Assembly: GCF_009905375.1 (NCBI RefSeq)
Contig: NC_133650.1
Span: 291,786,270-291,850,269, forward strand
DNA length: 64,000 nucleotides
DNA from: Apium graveolens
Lineage: Eukaryota > Streptophyta > Magnoliopsida > Apiales > Apiaceae
Direction of reading: 5' to 3'
Position numbers and translations under genes: made by a program. Every line of letters starts with the position of its first letter. The stretch's first letter is position 1. The notes under the pieces are model-generated. The model had not been told where the DNA came from and did not search any database. It saw nothing but the letters and a program-made list of their open reading frames with translations. This document shows, in pieces, positions 12,101-24,002 of the stretch.

Positions 12101-13021
12101 AAACAACCTTGGAAAATCCTTACTAAAGCTTTATCTAAACAAAAACACAAGATCAAAATTTCAAGTTCTTGAAAAACACTATTCACTCTCTTCTTCCATG
12201 AATTATTGGAAGAGATTGTGAAGGAATTGGAAGATTAGATTCATAGGATATCTATATCTATGTACAAGGAACCTTGGATAATTACCTCACTAATTAACAA
12301 AGCTTGGAACTTAAATTTGGATTTTCTTCTTTCTTGAAATGGACAAAGGCCGAGAGCTTCTTTGCTTGGAAAGTGAAAGTCAACTTGTGTTTTATGTTTT
12401 TGATTTGTTTTGGCTTGGTTGCTTTGTTTTTGCTGTTAATTAACCTTTTACCATGGTAAAATTTGTGTGACTTATAATCAACCAACAATTCCTTCCCATT
12501 GTGTCATGCTTATGTCATCCTCTTATGTCATCTTCCCACACTTGTCTTCTTCTTGGTGGTGTGATGACATCATCATCACTAACCTCTTTGATTAACTCCT
12601 AATTACTTGGCTAATGATCGCTGATCTGTTATACGGTTCGCTTAACTTTCATTTTCGTTTATCGTTTGAGGGATCATACCCGAGATCTTATTACTTGGGT
12701 TCCCTTAACCTTTCTCAATACATTATATTCCTTTTATGATCCTCTATTATAATCCTTGAATTTAAATCCTTTTTATCCTGTTACCTTATACTCAATCCTT
12801 TCGGTATCTGGTGGATTTTCGGGAAAAATCAAAGTGTTCGAATTTGGATTCTGACGATCTTTACATACACTTATATACCATATAGAGTACTAATAAGATC
12901 TCAGAATAACAATAAAAGAACCCCTACAAAGTGTGGCATGAAAAGTTTTCTTATTCAGCATAATCAGCAAAATCACTATTCATAAGGGTTACAATAAGTC
13001 CAAAATTTTGGGGTTATTACA
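9197..13021 (-). mobile_element. Solo LTR of a Ty3/gypsy (Tekay-like) element, 3.8 kb
   Basis: The block is 3825 bp. On the plus strand it begins TGTAACACCCCCAGATCC and ends GGGGTTATTACA, and it is flanked by a perfect 5-bp duplication ATCAA (9192-9196 and 13022-13026). It carries no internal gag/pol, which is the structure left by LTR-LTR recombination. Its layout resembles the 3.7-kb LTRs of the chromovirus at 44428-57696: GGGG-rich terminus, TTATTACAACCCAAA near the start, a TCTACTAGTAGA palindrome about 0.9 kb (solo) or 0.7 kb (chromovirus) in, and TTATTACA at the end. The family is related but distinct. By analogy with the chromovirus, its transcriptional sense is minus. The ORFs inside look random. 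Confidence 0.85.
10754..10865. repeat. Tandem duplication inside the solo LTR
   Basis: Two imperfect 56-bp units (10754-10809 and 10810-10865) share GAGTCATAAGTCCTCGAATG followed by AATATTCAA. Confidence 0.75.
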
Positions 13022-13743
13022 ATCAATTATAGTCCTGACGGATGATTCAATATAATCCCGACGGATGACTAATTGATAACCACCGGGTGAGTAGCTTATG
13101 TAACAATAAGTAATGTAGCACATTTCCGCAAACAACTTTGTATAGATTCTGTAGTAGCTTATGAATCATGTAGACTGCTAGTAGATGTGCAGAATAGGTT
13201 GATTAAATGTAAATATAAGATGTCTTGTAATTCTGCACAAATGAAATGGAGTCAAGTGATAAATGGCTACACCGACGGATGATTAACAAAGCTACCCGAC
13301 GGATGATCAACAAGGCTACCCGACGGATAACAAGCATGTACCCGACGGATGATCAATTCAAATATCTGTTGACAGTGACAACACAGTCACATGCGTTGAG
13401 TGTTTGCAAAAGAAATGTGGCAGCCTATTTAGATGGGTTTTTTAGAACAAAGAAGTATTACCATTTCCATGCTATTTTGAAGATATTCAAAGATGCTGGA
13501 ATAGAGTAGTGAAGTAGCATGGTATTAGACTTGATAGGTTTTGTTTTATTATCTTGTCTTATTACTATGTAATCTTGGTGATATATAAACCAAGAGTAGC
13601 AAGTAGAACAACAACAACAAGACTAAGCAAACACATTTTTAGCAGGGAAACATTTGTAAGCTATATGCTGTAGAATTTCTCTGTAGTTTGTTTGTTCACT
13701 TGTAACAGCAGCTGTGAGCTATTCAAGCTTCACAGGGTTCTCT

Positions 13744-13779
<36 letters not shown>

Positions 13780-13995
13780 GGTGGATACATTCAAATCCAC
13801 CAGAAAGTTTTAAAGACTTGTGTTTTTATTACTTGTGTTCTGATTTATCTAATTCTTCATTCCGCACTTTGCAAATCAAACACTTATATATTATTAAGAT
13901 AGAACCATTTTTCATTAATCTCAAAAAGTAGACATAATTACATTCAACCCCCCCCCCCTCTTTTCTAATTCTTGTTGTATTGTTAGAGATTAACA
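13022..13995 (+). repeat. 3' LTR of element C, second part
   Basis: This continues the LTR interrupted at 9196 and starts with the second copy of ATCAA. It carries six further copies of a (C)CGACGGATGATCAA-type motif between 13034 and 13355, a TA microsatellite, and the C-rich CATTCAACCCCCCC tail. The end is placed at ATTAACA 13995 by comparison with CTAACA in the other families, so it may be a few bases off. No gene is seen; the small ORF at 13246-13509 lies across the motif array and is probably chance. Confidence 0.65.
13745..13777. repeat. (TA)n microsatellite
   Basis: This is a pure TA dinucleotide run of about 16 units inside the LTR of element C. Confidence 0.95.
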
Positions 13996-16900
13996 AACAC
14001 CTTTCATGATTGAAAGATTTAAGACCTACCCTTATCCTATGCCAGACATGAGAACTAGTGCAAGCCAACCTAGTGCAACAATGGTTCCTGAGCCTGTGAA
14101 AGCACAAAAACAGGCATACCCACAGGAACCCACCCATGTTGAGCCTATTTCTTCACAACCATTAGCAGCTAGGAAACCAACCACTTCATCCTCTCAAAAG
14201 GGTGAAGTGAGTAAAAGGAAGAGAAAAGGAGATAACCCTCATAGTAATAGATGAGAGTGGTGAGGATCAAACACAAACTGAGTCACCCTTGGTCAGAAAG
14301 CCAAAGAAGGTTAAGAAATCTGAGTTGACCACTCAAACCACCTCTGTAATGCTCTTTTCAATAGACACACCCTGTTGAGATGATGTATCTAGTGTCTGTT
14401 TAGTCCCCATTATTACAACTGCATCCTTTTGGGAGGCACTTGAACAAATTCAAGTATATGGTAGAAGAAATAAGGATGGCACACACAGTGAGAGCACATC
14501 TATTGAAGCTCTCTCATCTATTTAGGAGGAGCTGCCAACACTCACTACTGAACAACAACTCTTAATCTCATAAATTTCTTCTTCACATACAGCACTTGAA
14601 TCCATTTATCAAGTGCAAGCTCATTCAAGTGACTTGGTTCAAGAAACCTTGCTCACCACCTAGAAACCACATTTAGTTGGTGAGAGTCTACATGCTGGAG
14701 TAGACCTTGATGACATCAACACAAACATAGGGGATTCATCAGTTTTTACTGAAGACCTTATGGATGTCACAAATGCACCTTCATGTGCAAATCAGCCTTC
14801 ACAGGCTGTTAGATTTGAGGGTAGTACTCCTGAGGGGGAGCTATCTAAATCCTCTCCAATTCAATTGGAGGTTCCTGTTCAAGGAACAACTCCCCTCAAA
14901 ACCCTAGCAGAAATTGCATTAGCAGTTGATGCTAGGAGTACAATTGCCAATGACCCTGCTATAGGAGAGGCGAGTTTATCACATTCACGTGACAGTGCTT
15001 TGCAAGAAGCACAAGGTTTTGAGACGGGTGCACATGACAGTAACCTAGTCAAATCCCCTCCAATTCAATTGGAGGTTCCCACAACTAGTGTGGAACAACA
15101 ACCTGTCATAACCATGGTACCTACTGTGAGTCAAACTGTGACCTCTGTCACAGGTTGTTCTGATCCTTCTCACCAACCTTCAACCTAACAACCTCAACAA
15201 CCTCACCTTCTTTCAAATTGGTTACAAGAAGCTGAACCTTCATCTAATCTAGAAGATTTCAGGGTTGATCAGCTTGCAGGACTTGCATAAATCTCTCAAC
15301 AGTTGATGACCTCAGATATGTCTAACCAGGACTATCAAGCCATTATGCTCTCCTATCAAACAGATGTCTAAGAGCAAAAAGACAAAATTGTTAATGAAGC
15401 TGAACATGATGGCAACTGTGATGCTTGGCTGAATAAGGACTACAATCTGGAAATGGAGGGTGTTCTAGCTAAGTTCTAGAAAGATTATTTGACTATTTTA
15501 GGCAGTAATGCTAAAGCACTGACTCCTGGTGAAGTGTATGATGCCATTAATGAAGCTTCCAAGGCTCAACTCAAAGCTTTCCATCTATTTGGAAAAGCAC
15601 TAGAACTCAGATTGATTGGTCATGAAGATAGGGTGAGGAAAATGGTAAATGAGAAGATGGATGAGATTATACCTTCTCAGGTCAAGATCACCTCAAAATT
15701 TCAACACTTTGTTGACCAAATGAAATGACTAGATTTGACCACTATGGAAAAGGATGTCAAAAATCTCAGACAGTCTTTTATTGCTCTTCATGAAGTGGTC
15801 CAACAGCAAATCACTAATTCCAATGATACAAAGATCAAGTTGGACCAGCTTCATCAGACCAGATATGAGCCTTCTTCTTTGCTTATGGATGGCATCAAAC
15901 AAGCTGTGGAAGCAACTTTTGGCTCCTCAACATCTATCAGTTCTCATCAACCTGTCTCAACCTCTACAAATCTTCAAATCCAAGCATTTCATCAAGTCAA
16001 CACTTTGCAAACTTCAAATGACCAACTCACAGCTCAGGTGCATGTTCTCACTACACTAGTGACGAGTCAACAGACTGACATTCAAGCCTTGGTGGACTCC
16101 CACAAGCACCTTCAAATACAAAATTATGTTGCTTTGGGAGCCATCATGGGAAAGCTAAACATTCCACTGCCTGCACTCCCTGAGTCTGTGAGGCCAGAAC
16201 TGCCAACTCCCCTAATCATGCATGTCACCAAGACTAAGGAGGAGATAGAAGCTAGGATTCAACAAGATGCTGGCAAGTCAAAAGAAGTGATCTCTATAAC
16301 TCAGCATGGTCAAAGCTCTACAACAGCTCAAATCACTCATGATGTTGGAAAAGAAAGACTTTTGAAAGCTGCAGAAGGACCTTGTCAAGATAATGAATTT
16401 AATGAACTTCTGACAGTTTTGAGGATGTCTCTCCACAACAATTATGCTACATACAAGAAAGCTTTGGCCAACAAACATAAACTTTCTTAGAGTGGTGCTA
16501 GTCAAAGTTGACAACTTTCTAGAAAAGAGAATAGTGGCAAATGTAAATGACTGTGGACTGGACAGATGTCTCCAGGTGTCTTTCTCCAATCTTCAAAAAC
16601 TGAGAGCATCTGAGATGGATGTAATAATTGACAAAGTACATAGAGTCATTCCAGAGGACACCCAGCTGCTAAGGAAATCAAAAATGCTGAGATAGCTGCT
16701 TTTCCTGAAGACTATCTTCATCCAAGTAGGGGGATTTCCTACATATGTCCACAAACCCGAAAGTGCAGACACTTCACAGTTCCTAAATACTGTGTGAGGA
16801 ATAACTTGAGATTAATCATGACCATTGATCTAAAGACCAAAATCAACAAAAACCCTGAAGATGAGGAAATGATCAGGATCTTGGGGAGATATCTACAAAA

Positions 16901-18010
16901 TATTGAGACCATGTTGCCCACAACAGACTACAATTTAAAGGAAGACAAGGATGATGATGAGCAGAAGCATGATGAACAAAAACCTTCTAGCTCAAATCCA
17001 AGTCAATCGTCAAGGGCAACTGACAACAAAGACAAGAAGCAAGAAGAGAAAAAGGAGGATGAGAAGAAGGATGGTGACCAGAAAAGGAGAGGAGAAAGAA
17101 GAATCAAGCAAAGGCATGATGGTTCAGAACCACAACAAACCCTTAAAATCCAAAAAAATCTAGCTCAACCTTCAAAACCATCAAACTTCAACATCAAACT
17201 ACCTCAAACCTCTAAGCCTAAATTCCTATACAAACAAACTGCTAATACCTTTCTAAAAATACCAATCACCACAGGTCAAACATCTCTCAAGAAAATCACA
17301 AACCTACCTTATGTCAAGCCATCACACAAAACTCATTTCAAGTCTGTTGGGAGAAAACCTAAGAAGGCTAAGCCTGCTAAAAAAGTTGAAGTCACTGAAA
17401 GGGCCATCTGGAATTGTTTCAAGCATAATGAGTTTCTACCTTTAAATTGGTGCAGTTCAGATGAAGACTATTTTCAACAACTAGCTGAGGAAATAGTTAG
17501 AGTCTGGGTTGTTACTCTAAGGGAAGTGAGAATCTACTATGAAGATGGATCCTTCACATTTCTAGGCTGTACCTTGATGGACACTCTCTCTCCCACAGAA
17601 ATTAAAAGAGTGATAAGCTTACTTAAGGATAAGGATATTGCTACAAGAGCATGGAGATCTGTTTAGCTGAATGGTTGGTTGAAAGAGAGGAAAGAAGAGC
17701 AAGGAATAAAGCTGAATATGAGGAGAGGATAAGGAAATATAATGAGGAGATTGAAATGTACATGAAAAGATCAGAAGAACTCAAGACCAAAGGAATGAGC
17801 AGAATTTCTAAAGATAGAAAATTTCTAAATATCAAAGCTGGCAAATTCACAAGATTTAGGATTGATTTTTTAAATGGTTATCCAAAGGCAGACAGACTCA
17901 AACTTGTGGAATCTCTAAGTGAGACACCTATCATAGAAGAACTTGAAATTCTTGTTTACTTAAAGGATCTCATTAGAGAAGAAGAAGAAGCAAAAACAGT
18001 CTTTACCTAA
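13996..18010 (+). pseudogene. Env-like extra ORF of element D, multiply broken
   Basis: This is a long remnant of one post-pol ORF, visible as open blocks at 14006-14254, 14760-15188, 15489-15728, 15735-16490, 16794-17666 and 17651-18010, with stops and frame changes between them. The order is a Pro/Ser/Gln-rich N-terminus, then a coiled-coil-like region at about 15735-16200 with many Gln/Leu heptads. A Lys/Glu/Asp-rich stretch follows at about 16930-17120. The C-terminal module has VRIYYEDGSFTFLG with IKRVISLLKD, then a Glu/Arg-rich helix and KFTRFRIDFLNGYPKADR. The module resembles those of elements A and C. The function is unknown. The 5' part of the element is outside the window. Confidence 0.6.
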
Positions 18011-18157
18011 TGCTTGTAACTATTTAAACTCTGTAAATCTCCTAATGTATAAAAGTGGTAATTGTGTCAATTTTTATGTATTAATCTTATTTTCCATTAT
18101 AACTTGGGGTTAGTCTTGTTAACAGACATGAATTTGTGATAAGCAATCTTCTCACAA

Positions 18158-18169
18158 ATTGGGGGAGAT
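18158..18169 (+). other. Polypurine tract of element D
   Basis: ATTGGGGGAGAT is directly upstream of the LTR start TGTTGTGC. Confidence 0.75.
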
Positions 18170-19553
18170 TGTTGTGCAAGACATGCCTGTACAATAACAT
18201 GACTAAGTCAAATTGACAACCCTAAGTAAGTTGTATTGTAATCTTAGCTTGCATTTTATATTATAACATTAAAGTCTGTAAAAATGTTAAAGAGCATATT
18301 GAAGTCTTTTTCTTTAAACAATATCAAGCCTAAGAACTCTATCTGGAAGAAGATCATGCCTCAGAAGAATTATGAAGAAGCTTGGAGTTGAATAAATCTG
18401 TTTTGAGAAAAATGTTCTAAGTCAAGATCTCTACAAGTCACGAATTTAGTGTTATAGAGAAGTCATTCTAGAATTCCAGAATGACTTATAGAGAAGTCAG
18501 GAAAGCTACTAGAGAACTCAGAGATATCGATAAGCCAAATTGAAGACATGAAGATTGGAGATATCGACAAGTCATTTCTTCACTAGAGAACTCAGAGTTA
18601 TCGACAAGTCAAATATCACTAGAGAACTCTGAGATATCGACAAGTCTAATATCAGTAGAGAACTCAGAGATATCGACAAGTCAAAAAATCACTAGAGAAC
18701 TCTGAGATATCGACAAGTCAAATATCACTAGAGAACTCTAAGTTATCGACAAGTCAATTAGTCACTAGAGAACTCAGAGATATCTATAAGCCAAAGTGGA
18801 GACATGAAGTGGAGAGATCTCGACAAGCTAAATTCTCTTATAGAGAACTCAGAGACCTCTACAAGTCAAAGCAACTATAGAGTAATGAGAGGTCTCGATG
18901 AGCCAACATACTTATCGAGATGTCAAGTTCTCTATATATATCAAACTGGAGATCTCGAGGTAAAAACTTAAAGTACAAAGTGCAGACCAGTTCAATATCC
19001 AAGATTAACAATTAACAAACAATTCAATCAGTTAGATTGACAAGTCTACAAAAGGCAGTTTCAGGTGTGCAAGATCAAGGGTGAAGATTAACTGACAAAG
19101 GGAGATCAAAGTTAACACGGTATGCAAAGATATGCTAAGCCAGAAATGGAAGATATGTTTTTCCTAAAATGGAATGATTAGTGACAGTTTACTAAAGTGA
19201 ATAGCATCTCATATTATACACTGTGTAAACCAATAGTTAACTATCATATAAATTTAACATTGGTCCTTTGTTAGAAGTAACAATTTAGATAAGAAAAAGC
19301 TTGTATTCTCTCAATAAAGAAGCTAAGCTATTTATCAACAAAGAGCCTAGATATTTTTTAGCAAAACATTCTTAATTTTAATATAAAATTAAGTGAGTTT
19401 TGAAAGATTTTTGTTCACTGTTATTCCTTGTTTAATTTCAGTATTAACACATCTCACTGCAAGATTTAATTTACTTTGTTAATAATCATAAACACTTCAA
19501 GCATAAAAACACAAAAACACATTCACCCCCTGTGTGTAATTCATTACCTAACA
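18170..19553 (+). repeat. 3' LTR of element D (Copia/Sirevirus)
   Basis: This 1384-bp LTR begins TGTTGTGCAAGACATG and ends ACCTAACA, followed by apparently unique AT-rich DNA. It is the outermost right boundary of the nested block. The predicted target duplication is TCTAC (19554-19558). It contains a minisatellite at about 18440-18900 and the CATTCACCCCC end typical of these LTRs. Confidence 0.8.
18440..18900 (+). repeat. Minisatellite in LTR of element D
   Basis: About eight to ten imperfect units of roughly 40-50 bp are built from CTAGAGAACTC followed by GAGATATCGACAAGTC, degenerating at both ends. Confidence 0.85.
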
Positions 19554-20262
19554 TCTACCAAAAGTAAATTCAAAATGACTTTATATATATTTTTAATTAT
19601 ATACTTATTTTAAATCATTTTTAATTCTTTGACGTCGTTATTATTTTAATGTGCATTTAATGAAAATATTTTAGGCCTCTCTTAATATTAATATTTTGGA
19701 CTGTTATTTAAAGTTTGCCCTTCTGGCCCTTGAGCTTTAGGCCTCTCTTAATTTCTTAAATAAATTCTGCTTGTGCTGGGCGTTGTTTGGTTTCCAAATT
19801 CTAAAATCACGTGAGTTTGGGTCATTCTAACCCGCGTCTGGTTTTTAAAAACAAAGTTGATACTTATTTCTCAAATTCCAAAATTATGGGGTTTTCAGAT
19901 ACAAGGGGGCAGTGTATACAAGGGAGAGACGTGGGAATCAACTTTAATTGTACAATTTTAATATTTATTCAAATAATTTAAATATAAATATTTAATATTA
20001 AAATAAATTTATAAAAATATATTAAAATAATAATTAAATTATTAAATTAAATTAAATTATTGATTTAAATATTTTTTAATCAAAGATATTAATTTCAACA
20101 CTCAACCAAACTCGTGCTATCAAATATGATACATTATCAACATAATTTCTGATTTCAACCCAATACCATATATTGAACCATACGAACTTGTAAATTGTGC
20201 TATTTCATTGAGCTCTTGCTAAAGCTGTCATTCTAAAATATGATTGATTTTTATTTTATTTA
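19554..20262. other. AT-rich intergenic DNA
   Basis: No coding frame or clear repeat boundary is visible. There is a small imperfect direct repeat, TTAGGCCTCTCTTAAT (near 19672 and near 19738). Otherwise the stretch is A/T-rich. Confidence 0.6.
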
Positions 20263-20506
20263 CTGCTCCATCCGTCCATATTTGTCATATTTGACTATTT
20301 TGCGGTCAAATTGATGAAAATTTGACTAAAATTTATTAATATTTTATAATTAAATAAACAAAATATATCACAAGAAAATATATTTACCAAATTTTAAGAT
20401 ATAATTATAGCTTTTGTGGTATAAGAGTAATTTTGAATATTTGATCAAAAAATGATCAATTTGATCAATAAAAAAATGACAAATAAAATGGAAGGACGGA
20501 ATAATT
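20263..20506. mobile_element. Stowaway-like MITE
   Basis: It is about 245 bp. The left end reads CTCCATCCGTCCATATTTG and the right end is an imperfect inverted counterpart ending ATGGAAGGACGGAATAA. CTCCNTCCGTCC-type termini are characteristic of Stowaway (Tc1/mariner) MITEs. The interior is AT-rich and non-coding. The exact ends and the TA target duplication are uncertain because the right end has decayed. Confidence 0.6.
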
Positions 20507-21257
20507 TAGGGCAAATTAGTGGCTGTCTTCTCTTGTAATCTTTAGAATATAGATAGATAACAAATATGACTGGCTAGATTTATTTTATATTTTTTTGGAT
20601 GGCTAGATTTTTTTATTTTGGTATTAATAGCACTCTACACCATTAATTCCACAAAAAATTGGTAACTTGCATACAATAGTGTAAAAATCAGTAATAAGAA
20701 CTAATTGGATTAATATGTAAATCGGGGATAATCAGATTAAATAATCGGATGAAAAATTGGTTCTATTTTAATATTTTAATTAGATTCAATATTATATCCC
20801 TATTTTATTAGTTATTTATAGATTACTATATATTTAACCTATTATATATCTAATAACTATCTAAAATTAATTGAAATTTTATTTTATATCTAATAATTCA
20901 TTTATAATATATGGATCATTAATAATTTATAGCGATTAATCGAATTTGAAAATTGAATCGGTCACATCACTTGTATAGTATTAATTGGTAAAATTGATAA
21001 TTTTAACTTAGATATAGGTTTTACGTGCGTCTAAAAAAATACCATAAAGTTGCTTAACACCTGCTGTGTAACAAGCATCAATTTTTATTCGGATTCAAAA
21101 TCACACCACACGCCGCCAACATTTACTAACATTTCTGTAGTAATAGTACTCGAGCCTTTAGTCGTTAGACCTTGAGTTTACACATAATATATGTAACTTG
21201 TTATTTAAGTCCTTTTTATATCAAAGTTAACATTAGACATACATGGACTGAAAATAA
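20507..21257. other. Intergenic region downstream of the lectin gene
   Basis: AT-rich DNA with no supported gene or repeat family. The part next to 21258 should hold the lectin 3'UTR. I cannot place a polyadenylation site. Confidence 0.5.
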
Positions 21258-24002
21258 TCAAGAGAACAATTTCATGATTGATGATGATTGCTTTGGCTTT
21301 TGATTTCCTAGCCAATGCTGCATGTGGACTCCTATGGCATCCAAGTACATGCTGCTCCTTCCATGCAGTCCAACTACTTTTCCTTCTGTTTTTGCTGAAG
21401 TGAAAAACGTACCCTTCTCTTCACCGAAAGGGCCATATTTTTTCCTGCTTGTATAAAATGTAAGTGATTTTATTACATTCATCCCTTCATCTTTACTTAT
21501 AGCTCCATAATATCCACTTATGCAAGTCAGAACTTCATGTGGGAACTCCAATTTCACCTGCAAACATAGTCCAGATTGAACTTGTGTTGGTGTAAAGATA
21601 ATTGTAGTAGTATAATAGCTAGCAGTTACATTACCCTTTCTGATGTCTGTCCGCCACGGTTTGCCCCATGTGCCACGGACCAAACAGATTGTCCATTTCG
21701 GTCATACTCAATTTCTATGGCACAAATGGCATGTGCCGACATGGTCAGAATAATCTGTCTAATTCCTGTGAATACTCCATCATCCCATGGTTTTCCACCT
21801 TCACCGCCCCATGGACCTGTTCCATGTGGAGCTGGATCTTTTATAATTCGCTGCATGCCCTGGTACGGGGGATCCTATAGTACATTATGGTATTCCAAAA
21901 CAAATAAAATTATACATAATTGTTTTTTGCTTATATGTTGATGATTAACACAAGTTGAATGATCAAAACTTTAGTACCTCTTCGGATGCTCCTCGCCTTC
22001 CTGGCATGAAGGACCATTTTGGAGAACCTGTCTGTTTAATAGGTAATTCACTTTGTTGCTTAGAGGGTTTAGTTGGTATTATTACTGGTGGCATAACTTT
22101 GGTAGGAGTATCTGTTGGGAGTGTCACTTTAACTGCTGGTTTTATGGGAAGTTTGGTTGGGGAGTTTTTGGGGTTTACAACTGGGTTTGAGGAGCTTAGT
22201 AACTGTGGCACAGGTTTTGTCGAGGTGGCTATAACTGTAGGGAAAGCTTTACTCGGGGAGTGTACTTTCGGTAAAACTTTACCTTCTATGACATGAACAC
22301 CAATTGCATCAAGAAATAGCCCCTTTCTACCATGAAATCCTACAATCTTTCCTTCTTTTATGTTGCTGGAAAATATTTGTCCTTGTTCTTCACCATAAGG
22401 ACCATAATATGACTTTGTGGTATGAAAAGTGAGCGACTTAATAACATTAGGTCCCATGACCATCGTCGGCCCATAGTGTCCTGTAATATGAGTTAAGACT
22501 TCTGAGGGATAATCAAACACAATCTGCAAAAGAAAAAAGATAAAGAAAAGCAGAACGTTAACATACCTAGACAAAATAAACACAGGCAAAAGTAGGTTCA
22601 ACTTCAAACTTAATATTGCTTACCAAATCTTTCTTAAAACTTCCACTTCCTCCATTTTTACTTCCCCAAACAGCTTCACCCTTGAAATCATAGCAGACTT
22701 TAATAGACACAATAGCCACATTTCTTTTTACTCTGATCTGCCTAATACCATCATATGTTGAATCATCGAACACTGTTCCTCCAGCACCACCCCAGGGTCC
22801 ATATGTATATGCATCTTTGACATCCTTAGAGGGAACTCTTTGAATGGGAGGAACAACTACCTTAGTCTGAAAATAAATTACTAGGTCACACCAGATACCA
22901 TTACTGAACAATTGGTATCAGCATAAAGCAAACAGTTTATTTGTGCAAAAAAACTTGTATTGCTTACCTGTTTTGGTGTTGGATTATCAGTGACGGTTAA
23001 CTGGGTTTTCCTGCTATCAGTTGCTTGTTTAGGAGTTGGATTATCAGTGACGGTGAACTGGTTTTTCCTGCTATCAGTTGTTTGTTTTGGAGTCGGATAA
23101 TCAGTGATGGTGAACTGATTTTTCCTGCTAAAGTAGTTAGGCAGAAAATTGGTATTGCTGTCTTTTTGTTTCACTGCAATGACTACATCATATTGCTTGT
23201 TCAGGTTTCCTTGTATCATCGAGTAGCCAAAATTGTCAGTAGCAGAATAAGCAGTCTGAGAAAATTGAACAGAATTTTGAGGATTTTGTTTATGTAAAGG
23301 CTCTAAATGAACCCCAATAGCATCAAGATACCATCCACCCTTTCCATGGAAGCCTACAATCTTTCCACTAATCACTGGCAGTGAAAAGTATGTTCCTTCT
23401 TCGGTACCGTATGGACCATAGGTTCTTTTGTTGCTAATTAGTGTAAGAGATTTTATCAAGGCCGGTCCCCATCCCTTCAGACTACCATAATGTCCATGAA
23501 TTGAAGTTAAAAACTCCTCCGGGTACTCTAGTTTTACCTACAAATTATAAAGCACACGAGCAGTTACAGAATTTTAAAATTTTACAGGTTTAAAATGTAT
23601 AACATTCTAAAAATCATTTCATTAAGATTTTCTTACATTTCCTCAAAGTAAGGTCTTTTTTTCTATTTAAAACCTTAATAATATACTTGAAGAATTTTTT
23701 ATTGAACTTACTTTCTTTCCTTTTTCTATGTGGAAACTTAAAGTAAAAAACACTGGTCGTAACTTGCAAAACTTATAAATGTAACTAACCTTGTCAGTAA
23801 TATTACCGCCTTGACCCCCATGTTTTTCGGACCAGATGGAGGTTCCACCAGAATCATATTCTACTCTAATAGAGTCAATACCAGTTCCATGAGCAATCTC
23901 TACTTGCCTGACCGTCGAGTAAACACCGTCATCCCAGTGAATTCCATCTTGACCTCCCCATGGCCCCAGCTTTACTGAGCTCTTCATCATGTAATTCTCC
24001 AT
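21258..24002 (-). CDS. JAL3: Three-domain jacalin-related lectin, JAL3-like (six exons)
   Basis: This is a mannose/glucose-binding-type jacalin lectin, predicted cytosolic or nuclear because no signal peptide is seen. Coding exons (minus): 24002-23790, 23537-22968, 22866-22624, 22523-21978, 21874-21635, 21557-21258. All introns are GT-AG and phase 0, giving about 703 residues. Each jacalin domain is split over two exons. The first half carries GPWGG (domains 1-3), DDGVYSTVRQ or similar, and a Tyr-Asp strand. The second half carries GHYG/GYYG, YGPYG or YGPFG, GKIVGFHG or GKVVGLHG, and LDAIGVH. Linkers 1 and 2 are Pro/Thr/Ser/Lys-rich, and linker 1 has three near-identical repeats of about 19 residues. 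The start is ATG 24002, because the frame extends upstream only to a TTG. The domain order fits Arabidopsis JAL3, and the symbol is by homology only. The ligand is not deducible. No disruption is seen. Confidence 0.88.
22968..23135 (-). repeat. 57-bp tandem repeat in the lectin coding sequence
   Basis: Three units encode SRKNQFTITDYPTPKQTTD-like 19-residue repeats at the 3' end of exon 2, in the linker between jacalin domains 1 and 2. The last unit abuts the splice donor. The units differ by only a few bases, so the array is recent. Confidence 0.85.

Noticed and set aside
13246..13509. 87-codon ORF with MINKATRR repeats
   Set aside because: It is a translation of the CCGACGGATGATCAACAA motif array in the LTR of element C.
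18440..18900. Regularly spaced repeats resembling a CRISPR array
   Set aside because: The repeats are imperfect and lie inside a plant retrotransposon LTR with no unique equal-length spacers. They are a minisatellite.
21955..22296. Plus-strand 113-codon ORF over the lectin gene
   Set aside because: It is antisense to exon 4 (the Pro/Thr/Lys linker), with no independent support.
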